A DNA stretch of 64,000 nucleotides from Pleomorphomonas sp. PLEO (GCF_041320595.1 NZ_CP166625.1:4028001-4092000); one strand, 5' to 3'; numbered from the stretch's first letter, positions 8,524 through 18,072 are shown. Numbers and translations: made by a program. The notes: generated from the sequence alone by a model not told the origin.

Positions 8524-9780
8524 ATGTATCGCACCACGTTGCAGGGTATCCTGCTGGCATCGAGCATTCTCGCCGGCGTTGGCGCGGCCGCGGCGGCCGA
8601 CGTCACGCTCAACATCGAGAGCTGGCGCAACGACGACCTTCAGATCTGGCAAGAAAAGATCATTCCGGCGTTTGAAGCCAAGCATCCCGGTATCAAGATC
8701 ACCTTCTCGCCGAGCGCACCGACCGAATACAACGCCGCGCTCAACGCCAAGCTCGACGCGGGCTCTGCCGGCGATCTCGTCGCCTGCCGGCCGTTCGATA
8801 CCTCGCTACAGCTGTTCGACAAGGGCAAACTCGAGGATCTTACCGGCCTCGCCGGCATGAAGAACTTCTCCGAAGTCGCCAAGGCCGCTTGGAGCACCGA
8901 CGACGGTAAGAAGACCTTCTGCGTGCCGATGGCGTCAGTTATCCACGGCTTCATCTACAACAAGGACGCCTTCGCGAAGGTCGGCGCCGAGGTACCGAAG
9001 ACGGTCGATCAGTTCTTCGCCGTGCTCGACAAGCTGAAGGCCGACGGCACCTACATCCCCATGGCCATGGGCACCAAGGACATGTGGGAAGCCGCCACCA
9101 TGGCCTACCAAAATATCGGCCCGACCTACTGGAAGGGCGAAGAAGGCCGCAAGGCGCTGATCGCCGGCACCCAGAAGCTGACCGACGAGCCGTGGGTCGA
9201 ACCCTTCCGCGTGCTCGCCAAGTGGAAGCCGTATCTCGGTGATGGTTTCGAGGCGCAGACCTACCCCGACAGCCAGAACCTGTTCACGCTCGGCCGTGCT
9301 GCCATCTACCCGGCTGGTTCTTGGGAGATCTCGCTGTTCAACACCGCCGGCCTGAAGCTCGGCGCCTTCCCGCCGCCGGTCGTCAAGGACGGAGACGCCT
9401 GCTACATCTCCGACCACAATGACATCGCCATGGGCCTCAACGCGGCCAGCGCCCACAAGGAAGAGGCCAAGGCGTTCCTCGAGTGGGTCGCCTCGCCGGA
9501 GTTCGCCTCGATCTACGCCAACGCACTGCCGGGCTTCTTCAGCCTGAACTCGACGGCCGTCGACATGACCGACCCGCTGGCCAAGGAATTCGTTTCCTGG
9601 CGCGAGACCTGCAAGCCGACCATCCGTTCGACCTACCAGATCCTGTCGCGCGGCACGCCCAACCTCGAGAACGAGACCTGGACGGAATCGGCCAACGTCA
9701 TCAACGGCACCGATACGCCGGAGGCTGCTGCCAAGAAGCTGCAAGACGGCCTCGACAGCTGGTACAAGCCGGCCAAGTGA
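8524..9780 (+). CDS. Sugar ABC transporter substrate-binding protein
   Basis: This 418-residue periplasmic binding protein belongs to the family-1 (MalE/UgpB-like) group. A Sec signal peptide ends near residue 24 (ILLASSILAGVGAAAAADV). There is no lipobox cysteine, as expected for a soluble Gram-negative binding protein. Aromatic ligand-contact residues and the AIYPAGSWEISLF segment are typical. AGGGAGACGG precedes the ATG. It follows murQ by 48 bases, and its mRNA is followed by a strong hairpin (9796-9815), which often lets binding proteins outnumber their permeases. The ligand is probably an amino sugar by context. Confidence 0.92.
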   Translation: MYRTTLQGILLASSILAGVGAAAAADVTLNIESWRNDDLQIWQEKIIPAFEAKHPGIKITFSPSAPTEYNAALNAKLDAGSAGDLVACRPFDTSLQLFDKGKLEDLTGLAGMKNFSEVAKAAWSTDDGKKTFCVPMASVIHGFIYNKDAFAKVGAEVPKTVDQFFAVLDKLKADGTYIPMAMGTKDMWEAATMAYQNIGPTYWKGEEGRKALIAGTQKLTDEPWVEPFRVLAKWKPYLGDGFEAQTYPDSQNLFTLGRAAIYPAGSWEISLFNTAGLKLGAFPPPVVKDGDACYISDHNDIAMGLNAASAHKEEAKAFLEWVASPEFASIYANALPGFFSLNSTAVDMTDPLAKEFVSWRETCKPTIRSTYQILSRGTPNLENETWTESANVINGTDTPEAAAKKLQDGLDSWYKPAK

Positions 9781-9795
9781 TGTGAAACGCGGCGA

Positions 9796-9815
9796 CGGCG
9801 CGGTCTTCCGCGCCG
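9796..9815 (+). terminator. Intra-operon hairpin after the binding-protein gene
   Basis: CGGCGCGG TCTT CCGCGCCG forms an eight-base-pair stem with a four-base loop, 16 bases after the binding-protein stop and before the first permease gene. No U-run follows, so it is more likely an RNA stabiliser or partial attenuator than a full terminator. Confidence 0.5.
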
Positions 9816-9873
9816 CCGTCTCCTCCGCCCATCGGCCATTCGCCGACAGGCTGCCGGCGCCACAGAGATCGAC

Positions 9874-10818
9874 ATGACCGACCTTGCACCCGAACAGGGC
9901 GGGGAAGCTTCGCGGCCGCGCCGCTGGCATATCCTCGTCTTCCTTGCCCCCGCCGTCGTCATCTACACGGCGGTGATGATCCTGCCGTTGGTCGAGACGC
10001 TTCGGCAGTCCTTCTTCAATACCGTGAACGACCAGCACGTCTTCGTCGGCTTTGCGAACTTCGCGACACTGTTCGGAGACCCGCGCTGGTCCGCCGATTT
10101 CTGGAACGCGTTGCGCAACAACTTCATCTTCTTTGTGATCCATATGGCGGTGCAGAACCCGATCGGCGTCGCCCTCGCCGCGCTGCTATCACTGCCAGGC
10201 CTTCGGTTCGCCGCCTTCTATCGCACGGCCTTCTTTCTCCCGACGCTGCTGTCCTTTGTCATTGTCGGCTTCATCTGGAAGCTGATTCTGTCGCCGATCT
10301 GGGGCGTCGCACCCTGGCTGATGGACCTCGTCGGACTGAAGGCCGCGTTCGGACCCTGGCTCGGCAAGCCCGGCTCGGCGCTGATCGCCGTGTCGCTCGT
10401 CTCCGTCTGGCAGTTCATCGGCATTCCGATGATGCTGATCTACGCCGCGCTCCTCAGCATTCCCGAGGAGGTGATCGAGGCCGCCGAGATCGACGGCATC
10501 ACCGGCTGGGGCCAGTTTTTCAAGATCAAGCTGCCGCTGGTGCTGCCGGCCATCGGCATCATCTCGATCCTGACCTTTGTCGGCAACTTCAATGCCTTCG
10601 ATCTCGTCTACACCATGCAGGGTGCGCTGGCTGGACCGAACGGGGCGACCGATATCCTGGGCACCTTCCTCTACCGCACCTTCTTCGGCTTCCAGCTGCA
10701 GCTCGGCGACCAGTCGATGGGTGCCACCATCGCCACCATCATGTTCCTGATCATTCTCACCGGCGTCTGCATCTACCTGTTCGGTATCCAGCGGCGGATC
10801 CGCCGCTACCAGTTCTGA
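9874..10818 (+). CDS. Sugar ABC transporter permease (MalF-type)
   Basis: This 314-residue inner-membrane permease has about six transmembrane helices; the first is near residues 22-42 (HILVFLAPAVVIYTAVMILPL). The cytoplasmic EAA loop that contacts the ATPase reads EVIEAAEIDGITGWGQFFKIKLPLV in parts (residues ~190-215). It pairs with the next permease 14 bases downstream to form the heterodimeric channel. Confidence 0.93.
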   Translation: MTDLAPEQGGEASRPRRWHILVFLAPAVVIYTAVMILPLVETLRQSFFNTVNDQHVFVGFANFATLFGDPRWSADFWNALRNNFIFFVIHMAVQNPIGVALAALLSLPGLRFAAFYRTAFFLPTLLSFVIVGFIWKLILSPIWGVAPWLMDLVGLKAAFGPWLGKPGSALIAVSLVSVWQFIGIPMMLIYAALLSIPEEVIEAAEIDGITGWGQFFKIKLPLVLPAIGIISILTFVGNFNAFDLVYTMQGALAGPNGATDILGTFLYRTFFGFQLQLGDQSMGATIATIMFLIILTGVCIYLFGIQRRIRRYQF

Positions 10819-10832
10819 CGGAGGGCGGGGGA

Positions 10833-11672
10833 ATGTCCAAGGCAAGACAATCGACGCTGCGCACCAGCCTCGTTCATCTGGCGCTGATCGCCTACACGGT
10901 GGTGGCGCTGTTTCCGGTGTTTCTCACCATCGTCAACTCGTTCAAGAGCAAGCAGGCGATCTTTGGCCAGCCGCTCCGCCTGCCCGGCCCTTCGACCTTC
11001 AGCTTGATCGGCTATGAAACAGTGCTGAAACAGGGCGACTTCGTCACCTACTTCCAGAACAGCACCATCGTCACGGTGGTGTCGATCTTCCTGGTGCTGC
11101 TGTTCGGCGCCATGGCCGCCTTCGCGCTCGCCGAATACCGGTTCCGTGGCAACATGGTAATGGGGCTCTACCTCGCCCTCGGTATCATGATTCCGATCCG
11201 CCTCGGCACGGTGGCGCTGCTGCAGGGCATGGTAGCATCGGGCCTCGTCAACACGCTGACTGCGCTGGTGCTCGTCTACACGGCACAGGGACTGCCGCTC
11301 GCCATCTTCATCCTGTCGGAGTTCATGCGAACGGTGTCGGACGACCTCAAGAACGCCGGCCGCATCGATGGCCTCAGCGAATACGCAATCTTCTTCCGCC
11401 TGGTGCTGCCGTTGGTGCGGCCCGCCATGGCGACGGTGGCCGTCTTCACCATGATCCCCATCTGGAACGACCTGTGGTTTCCGCTGATCCTGGCGCCCAG
11501 TGAGAGCACCAAGACGGTGACGCTCGGCGCGCAGTTGTTCATCGGCCAGTTCGTCACCAACTGGAACGCCGTGCTGGCGGCGCTATCGCTCGCCATTTTC
11601 CCGGTGCTCGTTCTCTACGTCATCTTCTCGCGACAGCTGATCCGCGGCATCACTTCGGGAGCGGTCAAATGA
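10833..11672 (+). CDS. Sugar ABC transporter permease (MalG-type)
   Basis: The 279-residue second permease has six predicted membrane helices. The N-terminus reads TVVALFPVFLTIVNSFKS, and the EAA loop variant is DDLKNAGRIDGLSEYAIFFR. It starts 14 bases after the first permease with GGAGGGCGGGGGA before the ATG. Its last bases overlap the dehydrogenase start, so the genes are translationally coupled. Confidence 0.93.
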   Translation: MSKARQSTLRTSLVHLALIAYTVVALFPVFLTIVNSFKSKQAIFGQPLRLPGPSTFSLIGYETVLKQGDFVTYFQNSTIVTVVSIFLVLLFGAMAAFALAEYRFRGNMVMGLYLALGIMIPIRLGTVALLQGMVASGLVNTLTALVLVYTAQGLPLAIFILSEFMRTVSDDLKNAGRIDGLSEYAIFFRLVLPLVRPAMATVAVFTMIPIWNDLWFPLILAPSESTKTVTLGAQLFIGQFVTNWNAVLAALSLAIFPVLVLYVIFSRQLIRGITSGAVK

Positions 11673-12721
11673 CATCGCCGGTTCGCGTCCTTTCCGCCGG
11701 CCTCGGCAACATGGGCCGAAGCCACGCCCTCGCCTATCATCGCAACCCGGGCTTTGAGCTCGTCGGTCTCGTCAACCGCACCAAGGTGGCGGTGCCCGAC
11801 GAACTTGAGGGCTATGAGATCGCCCCGTCCTTTCCGGAGGCGCTCAAGGCGCTGAAACCGGACATGGCGTCGATCAGCACCTATTCTGAAAGCCACGCCG
11901 ACTACGCGCTGATGGCGATGGAACAGGGGTGCCACGTCTTCGTGGAGAAGCCGCTCGCCACCACGGTTGCCGACGCCCGACGCATCATCGACTGCGCCAT
12001 CGCCAACAAGCGCAAGCTGGTCGTCGGATATATCCTGCGACACCACCCCTCCTGGCAGCGCTTCATCACCGAGGCACGGGCGCTCGGCGGCCCGTACGTC
12101 TTCCGCATGAATCTCAACCAGCAGTCCTCCGGCAAGACCTGGGAGACCCACAAAGCGCTGATGAACACCACGGCGCCGATCGTCGATTGCGGCGTCCACT
12201 ATATCGACGTCATGTGTCAGGTGACCGACGCCGAGCCGAAAGAGGTGCGGGGCATGGGGCTTCGGCTTTCCAACGAGATCGCGCCCGACATGTACAACTA
12301 CGGCCACTTGCAGGTGCTGTTCTCCGACGGTTCGATCGGTTGGTACGAAGCCGGCTGGGGGCCGATGATGTCGGAGCAAGCCTTCTTCGTCAAAGACATC
12401 ATCTCCCCGAACGGCTCGGCCTCCATCGTCATGAAGGAAGGCAAGTCGGACGACGTCGACGCCCACACCCGTACCTCGACCATCCGTATCCACCGCGCAG
12501 CGACTGGCTCCGACGGCGCTTTTCTGGCGCCTGATGTCGATCACAAGATGGCTGGCGAGCCGGGGCACCAGGAACTCTGCGAGCTTGAGCAGGCCTATAT
12601 GCTCAAGGCGATCGTCGAGGATATCGACCTGACCCAACACATGAACGACGCGTTGAAATCGCTGGCCGTCTGCCTCGCCGCTGACGAGAGCGTTCGTACC
12701 GGCAAGCCGGTCAAGCTGTAA
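11669..12721 (+). CDS. Gfo/Idh/MocA-family oxidoreductase
   Basis: This encodes a 350-residue NAD(P)-dependent sugar or cyclitol dehydrogenase. The Rossmann motif is SAGLGNMGRSHALAYH near residues 8-22. The EKPLATT motif (lysine-proline of the family) lies near residue 95, and the catalytic HY pair in DCGVHYIDVM near 175. It sits between permease and ATPase genes of the transporter, overlapping the former by four bases, so it should act on the imported sugar or its derivative. The exact substrate cannot be told. Such enzymes are found in anhydro-sugar and muramyl-sugar pathways. Confidence 0.88.
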   Translation: MTSPVRVLSAGLGNMGRSHALAYHRNPGFELVGLVNRTKVAVPDELEGYEIAPSFPEALKALKPDMASISTYSESHADYALMAMEQGCHVFVEKPLATTVADARRIIDCAIANKRKLVVGYILRHHPSWQRFITEARALGGPYVFRMNLNQQSSGKTWETHKALMNTTAPIVDCGVHYIDVMCQVTDAEPKEVRGMGLRLSNEIAPDMYNYGHLQVLFSDGSIGWYEAGWGPMMSEQAFFVKDIISPNGSASIVMKEGKSDDVDAHTRTSTIRIHRAATGSDGAFLAPDVDHKMAGEPGHQELCELEQAYMLKAIVEDIDLTQHMNDALKSLAVCLAADESVRTGKPVKL

Positions 12722-12733
12722 GGAAGCAGGCCC

Positions 12734-13735
12734 GTGGGATCTCTGGAACTCAGGAACATCAGGAAGTCCTTCGGCGCGCAGGACGTGCTGAAAGGTATCG
12801 ACCTGCAGGTAAAGGACGGCGAATTCGTCATCTTCGTCGGCCCCTCCGGCTGTGGCAAATCGACGCTGCTGCGCTCGATCGCCGGCCTTGAGGACGTCAG
12901 CTCGGGCGCCGTGCTGATCAACGGCCAGGACGTGACCGTATCGCCGCCGGCCAAGCGCGGCATCGCCATGGTCTTCCAGACTTACGCGCTTTATCCGCAC
13001 CTCAGCGTGCGCGACAACATGGCGCTCGGTCTCAGGCAGGCCGGCACACCGACCGCCGAGATCGACCTCCGTGTCGCCAAGGCGACGGAAATGCTGTCGC
13101 TGGAGCCCTATCTGAAGCGCCGGCCATCGGAACTGTCGGGCGGCCAGCGTCAGCGCGTCGCTATCGGCCGGGCGCTGGTCCGTGAGCCCGAGCTGTTCCT
13201 GTTCGACGAGCCACTGTCCAACCTCGACGCGGCGCTGCGCGTTCAGACCCGCGTCGAAATTGCCCGCCTGCACCGGCGGCTCGGCGCCACCATGATCTAC
13301 GTGACGCACGATCAGGTGGAAGCTATGACGCTGGCCGACCGTATCGTGGTTCTGAACGGTGGCGTCATCGAGCAGATCGGCTCGCCGATGGAGCTCTACA
13401 ATCGGCCCGCCAACACGTTCGTCGCAGGCTTCATAGGCTCGCCGCAGATGAACTTCATCGAGGCCGCGCCGGTGGGCGAGAGGGGCGCCACCATCGGCAT
13501 ACGGCCGGAACACCTCAGCGTGTCGCCATCAGAAGGACGCTTCCGTGGCAAGGTGATTCACGCCGAGCATCTTGGTGCCGACACCAACCTTTATCTGGAG
13601 ACCGAGACAGCCGGCCTCGTCACCGTGCGGCTATTCGGCGAGCACCGTTATGCGCCCGACGATATCGTTTATGCGACGCCGGATGCGGCCAAGATTCACC
13701 GTTTCGACGAGAATGGCAGAACGATCGCCGCGTGA
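12734..13735 (+). CDS. Sugar ABC transporter ATP-binding protein (UgpC/MsmK type)
   Basis: This 333-residue ATPase energises the transporter. It has Walker [10 protein letters not shown] (residues ~37-45), a Q-loop at [11 protein letters not shown], the signature [15 protein letters not shown], Walker [13 protein letters not shown] and the switch histidine in [12 protein letters not shown]-terminal TOBE/OB regulatory domain follows (residues ~240-330, GIRPEHL). It uses a GTG start after AAGGAAGC. It closes the operon ahead of a terminator. Confidence 0.94.
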   Translation: MGSLELRNIRKSFGAQDVLKGIDLQVKDGEFVIFVGPSGCGKSTLLRSIAGLEDVSSGAVLINGQDVTVSPPAKRGIAMVFQTYALYPHLSVRDNMALGLRQAGTPTAEIDLRVAKATEMLSLEPYLKRRPSELSGGQRQRVAIGRALVREPELFLFDEPLSNLDAALRVQTRVEIARLHRRLGATMIYVTHDQVEAMTLADRIVVLNGGVIEQIGSPMELYNRPANTFVAGFIGSPQMNFIEAAPVGERGATIGIRPEHLSVSPSEGRFRGKVIHAEHLGADTNLYLETETAGLVTVRLFGEHRYAPDDIVYATPDAAKIHRFDENGRTIAA

Positions 13736-13759
13736 CTTTTCCTTGACAAGCTTCACGAG

Positions 13760-13790
13760 CGCCGCCTTCGGGCGGCGTTTCCGTTTCCAC
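13760..13790 (+). terminator. Rho-independent terminator of the sugar-uptake operon
   Basis: CGCCGCC TTCG GGCGGCG is a perfect seven-pair stem with a stable TTCG loop, followed by TTTCCGTTTCC. It lies 25 bases after the ATPase stop. Confidence 0.8.
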
Positions 13791-13878
13791 AAAAGGCGCA
13801 CAATCAGGCAAACCCGATCAAGCGGCGAATTCGGGGCTCGGGCATGAAGGGGATGCTTCTCAACGTCGCGAGGAAGAC

Positions 13879-14706
13879 ATGGGCGCACTTGAAAAGGCGA
13901 TCTGGTACCTGGAACTGAACATCGGACGGCAGTTGACGCTTGTCGAACTCGCCGACCTCTGTGCCGTCAGTCCATGGCATCTGTCGCGTCTCTTCCAAGG
14001 TGCCATCGGCCTCGCTCCGATGACTTATCTGAGGGCGCGGCGGCTCACCGTCGCCGCGAAGACGCTGGCGGAGGGTGAGCAGGAGATCCTGCCCATCGCT
14101 CTCGATGCCGGCTACAGCTCTCACGAAGCGTTCACCCGAGCCTTTGCTGGCTGTTTCGGCGTACTGCCGAGCACAGTCCGGCAGGCCCGTACGACCTGCA
14201 ATCTCTCTTTGATGGAGCCGTGGACCATGAACAAGGACATGATCGTCGACATTGGCGCCCCCGAGTTTCGGGAGCGCGGAGCCTTCCAGGTGACTGGTCT
14301 TTCGACGCGCTGCACCTTCGAAACCAATGTGGTAATCCCCCGCCTATGGCAGGATTTCGACCTGCGCAGCGACGAGGTGCCCTCCCCGGTGCCCGATGTG
14401 TACTACGGCGTGTGCTGCGATATGGAGGCGGATGGCCACTTCCGCTATGTCGCCGGGCTGGAGTCCAGGGCGGCGTATGTTCCGGACGCGCTCGATGCCG
14501 TGAACATTCCGGCGAGCCGATATGCCGTCTTCCAGCACGTCGGCCATATCTCGGCGTTCAACAAGACCGTCTACACCATCTGGAACAAGGCCCTGCCCGA
14601 TGCCGGCCTGAAGCCGGCCAAGACGCCGGACTTCGAGCTTTACGATGACCGCTTCGATCCGAAAACCGGCAGCGGAACGGTAGAGATCTGGATCCCTCTC
14701 GCCTGA
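13879..14706 (+). CDS. AraC-family regulator with GyrI-like effector domain
   Basis: The 275-residue protein has an N-terminal double helix-turn-helix (residues ~1-105: LVELADLCAVSPWHLSRLF and IALDAGYSSHEAFTRAFAGCFG). A GyrI-like/Rob-type small-molecule-binding domain follows (residues ~120-275, ending EIWIPLA). This Rob/SoxS-like order suggests a multidrug or stress activator. It follows the sugar operon terminator and is probably transcribed separately. Target genes are unknown. Confidence 0.88.
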   Translation: MGALEKAIWYLELNIGRQLTLVELADLCAVSPWHLSRLFQGAIGLAPMTYLRARRLTVAAKTLAEGEQEILPIALDAGYSSHEAFTRAFAGCFGVLPSTVRQARTTCNLSLMEPWTMNKDMIVDIGAPEFRERGAFQVTGLSTRCTFETNVVIPRLWQDFDLRSDEVPSPVPDVYYGVCCDMEADGHFRYVAGLESRAAYVPDALDAVNIPASRYAVFQHVGHISAFNKTVYTIWNKALPDAGLKPAKTPDFELYDDRFDPKTGSGTVEIWIPLA

Positions 14707-14745
14707 CCGAGATCCGGCGTCGCCCGCCGCCGAGCGGCGCCGGTC

Positions 14746-16113
14746 CTATCTGTGCCGGATGGAGGGTGTTCGCAGCGTCACCAGTTCCTCGGCGGCAGTG
14801 GGATGGACGGCCATGGTGCGATCGAAGTCACGCTTCGTCGCACCCATCGTCATGGCAACGCCGACGATCTGGATCATCTCTCCCGCTTCGGGGCCCATGA
14901 TATGGACTCCGAGTACGCGGTCGGTGATGGCATCGACGACCACCTTCATGAAGGTACGCTCGTCGCGGCCGGCGGGAATGTTGCGCATCGGCCGGAACTC
15001 GGTCTTGTAGATGTCGACCGCCTTGTAGGCGGCGCAGGCCGCTTCCTCGGAAAGCCCCACCGTGCCAACCTCCGGCGTGGTGAAAATCGCCGTCGGGATC
15101 ACTGAGAGATCTGCGAAACTCTCCTTGCCGCCGAACACCGTGTCGGCGAAGGCATGGCCCTCGCGGATTGCCACCGGTGTCAATTGGGCATGGTTGGTGA
15201 CATCGCCCACCGCGTAGATGTTGGGTATTGACGTTTCCGACAGCGCGTTGACGATGATGGCGCCGTCCTGATCGAGCGTCACGCCCAGCGCCTCAAGGCC
15301 TAGTCCCGTCGTGTTGGGCCGGCGGCCCGTGGCCGCTAGGACGAGGTCGGTGTCGAGATTGGCGCCGTCGACGAGCTGTACGGCCAGACCCGCCGCCGTT
15401 TTGTCGATCTTTTGCACCTGCACGCTCACACGCACATCAACGCCACGGCCTCTGAGGGCATCGGCGAGCTTGTCCCTGACCTCGCGGTCGAAACCACGCA
15501 GAACCTGTTCGCCGCGATAAAGCACGGTGGTGGCGACGCCGAGACCATTGAGAATCGACGCGAATTCGAGGGCGATGTAGCCGCCTCCCACCACCACAGC
15601 CTTTTCCGGCAGCGCCGGCAGATCGAACATATCGGTCGAAGTGACCGCATGCTCCATGCCGGGGATCTCCGGCAGCACGGGGCGGTTGCCGGTGGCGATC
15701 AAGATACGGCCGGCGGTAACCGTTCGTCCCTCCGCCACCAGACGGATCTCGTTGGGACCGGTGATGACGGCGCGGTCGCGGATGATCTCCGCGCCGGATC
15801 TCTGGAGATTGCCGATGTAGATGCCTTCGAGACGGGTGATCTCCCGCTCCTTGGCCGTCCTCAGCGCTGCCCAGTCGAAGGTCCGGTCGCCAACCGTCCA
15901 GCCAAAACCGTCGGCGTCGTTGAACTCGCCGGCAAATCGAGAGGCATAGACCAGGAGCTTCTTCGGCACACAACCACGGATGACGCAGGTGCCGCCGACC
16001 CGGGATTCTTCGGCGACGGCGACACGAGCACCATACCCAGCGGAAATGCGAGCGGCGCGAACTCCGCCGGAGCCCGCGCCGATGACGAAGAGATCATAAT
16101 CGAAGGATGCCAT
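14746..16113 (-). CDS. gor: Glutathione-disulfide reductase
   Basis: Gor reduces glutathione disulfide with NADPH. The ~455-residue flavoenzyme shows FAD-binding VIGAGSGGVRAARISA (residues ~9-24), the redox-active pair in GGTCVIRGCVPKKLLVYAS, the NAD(P) loop VVGGGYIALEFASILNGLG, and the dimer-interface base HPTAAEELVTL with its catalytic histidine near the C-terminus. The ATG at 16113 gives the family N-terminus SFDYDLFVIG. Closeness to other disulfide reductases leaves little doubt about Gor. Confidence 0.93.
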   Translation of the reverse strand: MASFDYDLFVIGAGSGGVRAARISAGYGARVAVAEESRVGGTCVIRGCVPKKLLVYASRFAGEFNDADGFGWTVGDRTFDWAALRTAKEREITRLEGIYIGNLQRSGAEIIRDRAVITGPNEIRLVAEGRTVTAGRILIATGNRPVLPEIPGMEHAVTSTDMFDLPALPEKAVVVGGGYIALEFASILNGLGVATTVLYRGEQVLRGFDREVRDKLADALRGRGVDVRVSVQVQKIDKTAAGLAVQLVDGANLDTDLVLAATGRRPNTTGLGLEALGVTLDQDGAIIVNALSETSIPNIYAVGDVTNHAQLTPVAIREGHAFADTVFGGKESFADLSVIPTAIFTTPEVGTVGLSEEAACAAYKAVDIYKTEFRPMRNIPAGRDERTFMKVVVDAITDRVLGVHIMGPEAGEMIQIVGVAMTMGATKRDFDRTMAVHPTAAEELVTLRTPSIRHR

Positions 16114-16187
16114 CACCAACCGCCGTATCGAGGAACCACCGTCCTCATATCACGACGTGAACCGATAGTGGCAACCAGCAGCGTCAC

Positions 16188-16694
16188 TTAGAAGTTATAG
16201 CCGCGCTTGTTCAGCTCATCCCGCGACCGGGTGACGATCTCGGTGGAAATGGCGTCGCGCCAAATGCCGGCAGAGCGCATCGAGTCCTGAATGATCTCCG
16301 GCGCCAGCTGGCCGTATTTCTCACCGACCGGCGACTTGAAGAAAGCCGAGATCTGCTTGAGTTCGTCCTCGCTAAAGCGGCCGGCCCAAACGCGCTCGAG
16401 CTCGCGATCGAGCTCTGGGCGGCGCTTGGCAAGGTCGAGAGCAACAGAACTCACGACATCCTCAATATCCTTGGCGGCACCAGGATTGGAGCGCTGGAAC
16501 AGCGCCTTGGTCTGATCGGCAAGCGTAATGAGAATTTCGTTGAACTGCTCGGAAGCATGCGCAGCGGCGATGGTCTCGCGAGCCGCGGCGATGTGGGACT
16601 CGGTGAAGTCCTCAGAAAATGCCGGAGACGCCAGCGCGGCGATCACCATGGCCGCCGCCAGCGGACGGCGGAGAAGGTTCAGGGTCCGGTGCAT
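16188..16694 (-). CDS. Secreted DUF2059 domain protein
   Basis: This is a 168-residue exported protein. The ATG at 16694 has GGAG eight bases upstream and is followed by a signal peptide (RRPLAAAMVIAALASPAFS). The body is helical with FKSPVGEKYGQLAPEI, the conserved DUF2059 stretch. Function is not established in this family. The frame is open further upstream to 17207, but that part overlaps the phosphatase gene and has no ribosome site. Confidence 0.85.
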   Translation of the reverse strand: MHRTLNLLRRPLAAAMVIAALASPAFSEDFTESHIAAARETIAAAHASEQFNEILITLADQTKALFQRSNPGAAKDIEDVVSSVALDLAKRRPELDRELERVWAGRFSEDELKQISAFFKSPVGEKYGQLAPEIIQDSMRSAGIWRDAISTEIVTRSRDELNKRGYNF

Positions 16695-17066
16695 ACACAA
16701 ATCTCCGATATCGACTTCGTCGTTGGCTTCATTGGTCCCGAAGGGCAAGCTTTCAGCACGACCACCACAGCGCCAACTCCACTCCATCATGGAATCGTTG
16801 GCGGTGCCAGTCGTATCGAAAGCGTCGTCGCCCCAGCCTGTGAAACCGAATTCTGGCGAAATGATGCGCCCGCCGCGATCAAGCCCCATTTCCCCGGAAA
16901 CGGCCCCCGCTGGTTTGCCGCAAACTGGCCGATGCCGCAAGCCCGTTGCGTAGAGACGAGACCTTGGTCGACCTGTGTCAGGTGTCGGTAAGGTCAAGTG
17001 ACCCTGGCTTATCTCCAGCGGCGTGCTACACCCCCCGATATAGCCTAAGGAAAAGCGGGGCGACCA
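16695..17066. promoter_or_regulatory. Divergent intergenic region
   Basis: This 372-base region separates the leftward DUF2059 gene from the rightward phosphatase. It presumably carries both promoters. I see no gene with a ribosome site and no strong dyad. Confidence 0.4.
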
Positions 17067-17738
17067 ATGCGTCCGGTTGTGGTTTTCGATCTTGACGGTA
17101 CGCTTCTCGACACAGCACCAGATCTTTTGCGGGCACTTAACCAGATTTTGAGCGATGAGGGCCTTTGCGCGGTCCAGCGCGCCGACGTGGCGGGGCTGTT
17201 CGGCCATGGGGCTCGAGCCCTGATCGGCGAAGGGTTTCGTATAGGTAACCGACCGCTCGACACTGTTCGGCTACCAGAGCTGGTCGAGCGATTCGTGGCG
17301 TTTTACGCAGCCGAGATCGCTGTCGAGACGCGGCCCTACCCTGGCCTCGTTGCGGCGCTCAGGCGCCTTTCCCTCCGCGGTTTTGGCCTGGCGGTCTGCA
17401 CCAACAAACGAGAAGACCTAAGCCATGCGGTGCTCAAGGGGACTGGCCTTTCCCCCCTGTTTTCCGCCGTGGTCGGCGGCGATAGCCTGCCCGAGCACAA
17501 GCCGCATCCACGCCCGCTGCTGGAAGCAATCGCGCTGGCCGGCGGCCGAGCAGATATGGCAGTGATGGTTGGCGACAGCGAGACTGACATTGCCACCGCG
17601 CGAGCCGCCGGCGTACCGGTAATCGCCGTGGATTTCGGCTATGGTGGTCGCCCGGCAATCGAGTTTGGCGCCGACGCCGTCATTAGCCATTACGAAGAAC
17701 TGGACCAAGTCCTCGAAGCACTTTTGCTGACAAGATAG
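17067..17738 (+). CDS. gph: Phosphoglycolate phosphatase-type HAD hydrolase
   Basis: This 223-residue HAD-IA phosphatase carries motif I VFDLDGTLLDT (residues ~5-15), motif II VCTNK, motif III lysine in PEHKPHP, and motif IV MVGDSETDIATARAAG. The length, cap type and HGARALIGEG segment fit Gph, which removes 2-phosphoglycolate arising from DNA repair or photorespiration-like side reactions. Specificity within HAD-IA is inferred. Confidence 0.85.
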   Translation: MRPVVVFDLDGTLLDTAPDLLRALNQILSDEGLCAVQRADVAGLFGHGARALIGEGFRIGNRPLDTVRLPELVERFVAFYAAEIAVETRPYPGLVAALRRLSLRGFGLAVCTNKREDLSHAVLKGTGLSPLFSAVVGGDSLPEHKPHPRPLLEAIALAGGRADMAVMVGDSETDIATARAAGVPVIAVDFGYGGRPAIEFGADAVISHYEELDQVLEALLLTR

Positions 17739-17830
17739 GCGAGAAAACCGCTAGCGGATGCGCCAAGTTCTATCAGCCGTTCTTTGGCGCTCACGTTACG
17801 ATCACCCAAGCAGGGTGAACCGATAGGGCA

Positions 17831-18072
17831 TCAGCCCGCCCCCCAGTCGTTCTTGAGGCCAGCTGAATACTGCAAATGGCGCAGTAGCCAGAGAACGACA
17901 CCGCCGGCAAAACTGGCAACCGACGCGACGAACCATATCCCAAGGCCGCCGGCGAGGCCGATGGCACCGGAAAGCCACATGCTAACAAGGCCGCACCGAG
18001 CGCTCTGATCAGCAAGCTCTCCATCGGCGGGGGGAATTCGAAGCTGAATTCCTTGATTACGCTTTGCGGCAT
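17831..18072 (-). pseudogene. Small membrane protein split between two frames (candidate)
   Basis: ATG 18072 follows GGAAAAGGA and begins MPQSVIKEFSFEFPPPMES, then LLIRALGAALLA. After this the frame becomes unprotein-like. The neighbouring frame continues with a convincing pair of membrane helices (MWLSGAIGLAGGLGIWFVA, then SFAGGVVLWLL) to a stop at 17831. Joining them needs a -1 shift (or one missing base), somewhere between about 18030 and 17975; a C6 tract lies near 18030. It could be a broken gene, a sequencing error, or two unrelated pieces. I do not recognise a family. Confidence 0.4.

Noticed and set aside
8935-10143. A 402-residue minus-strand frame opposite the binding protein and permease
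   Set aside because: It is antisense to certain genes and has no recognisable fold.
11615-13513. A 632-residue minus-strand open frame opposite the dehydrogenase and ATPase genes
   Set aside because: It lies antisense to two certain genes, is His/Arg/Val-rich without domains, and has no ribosome site.
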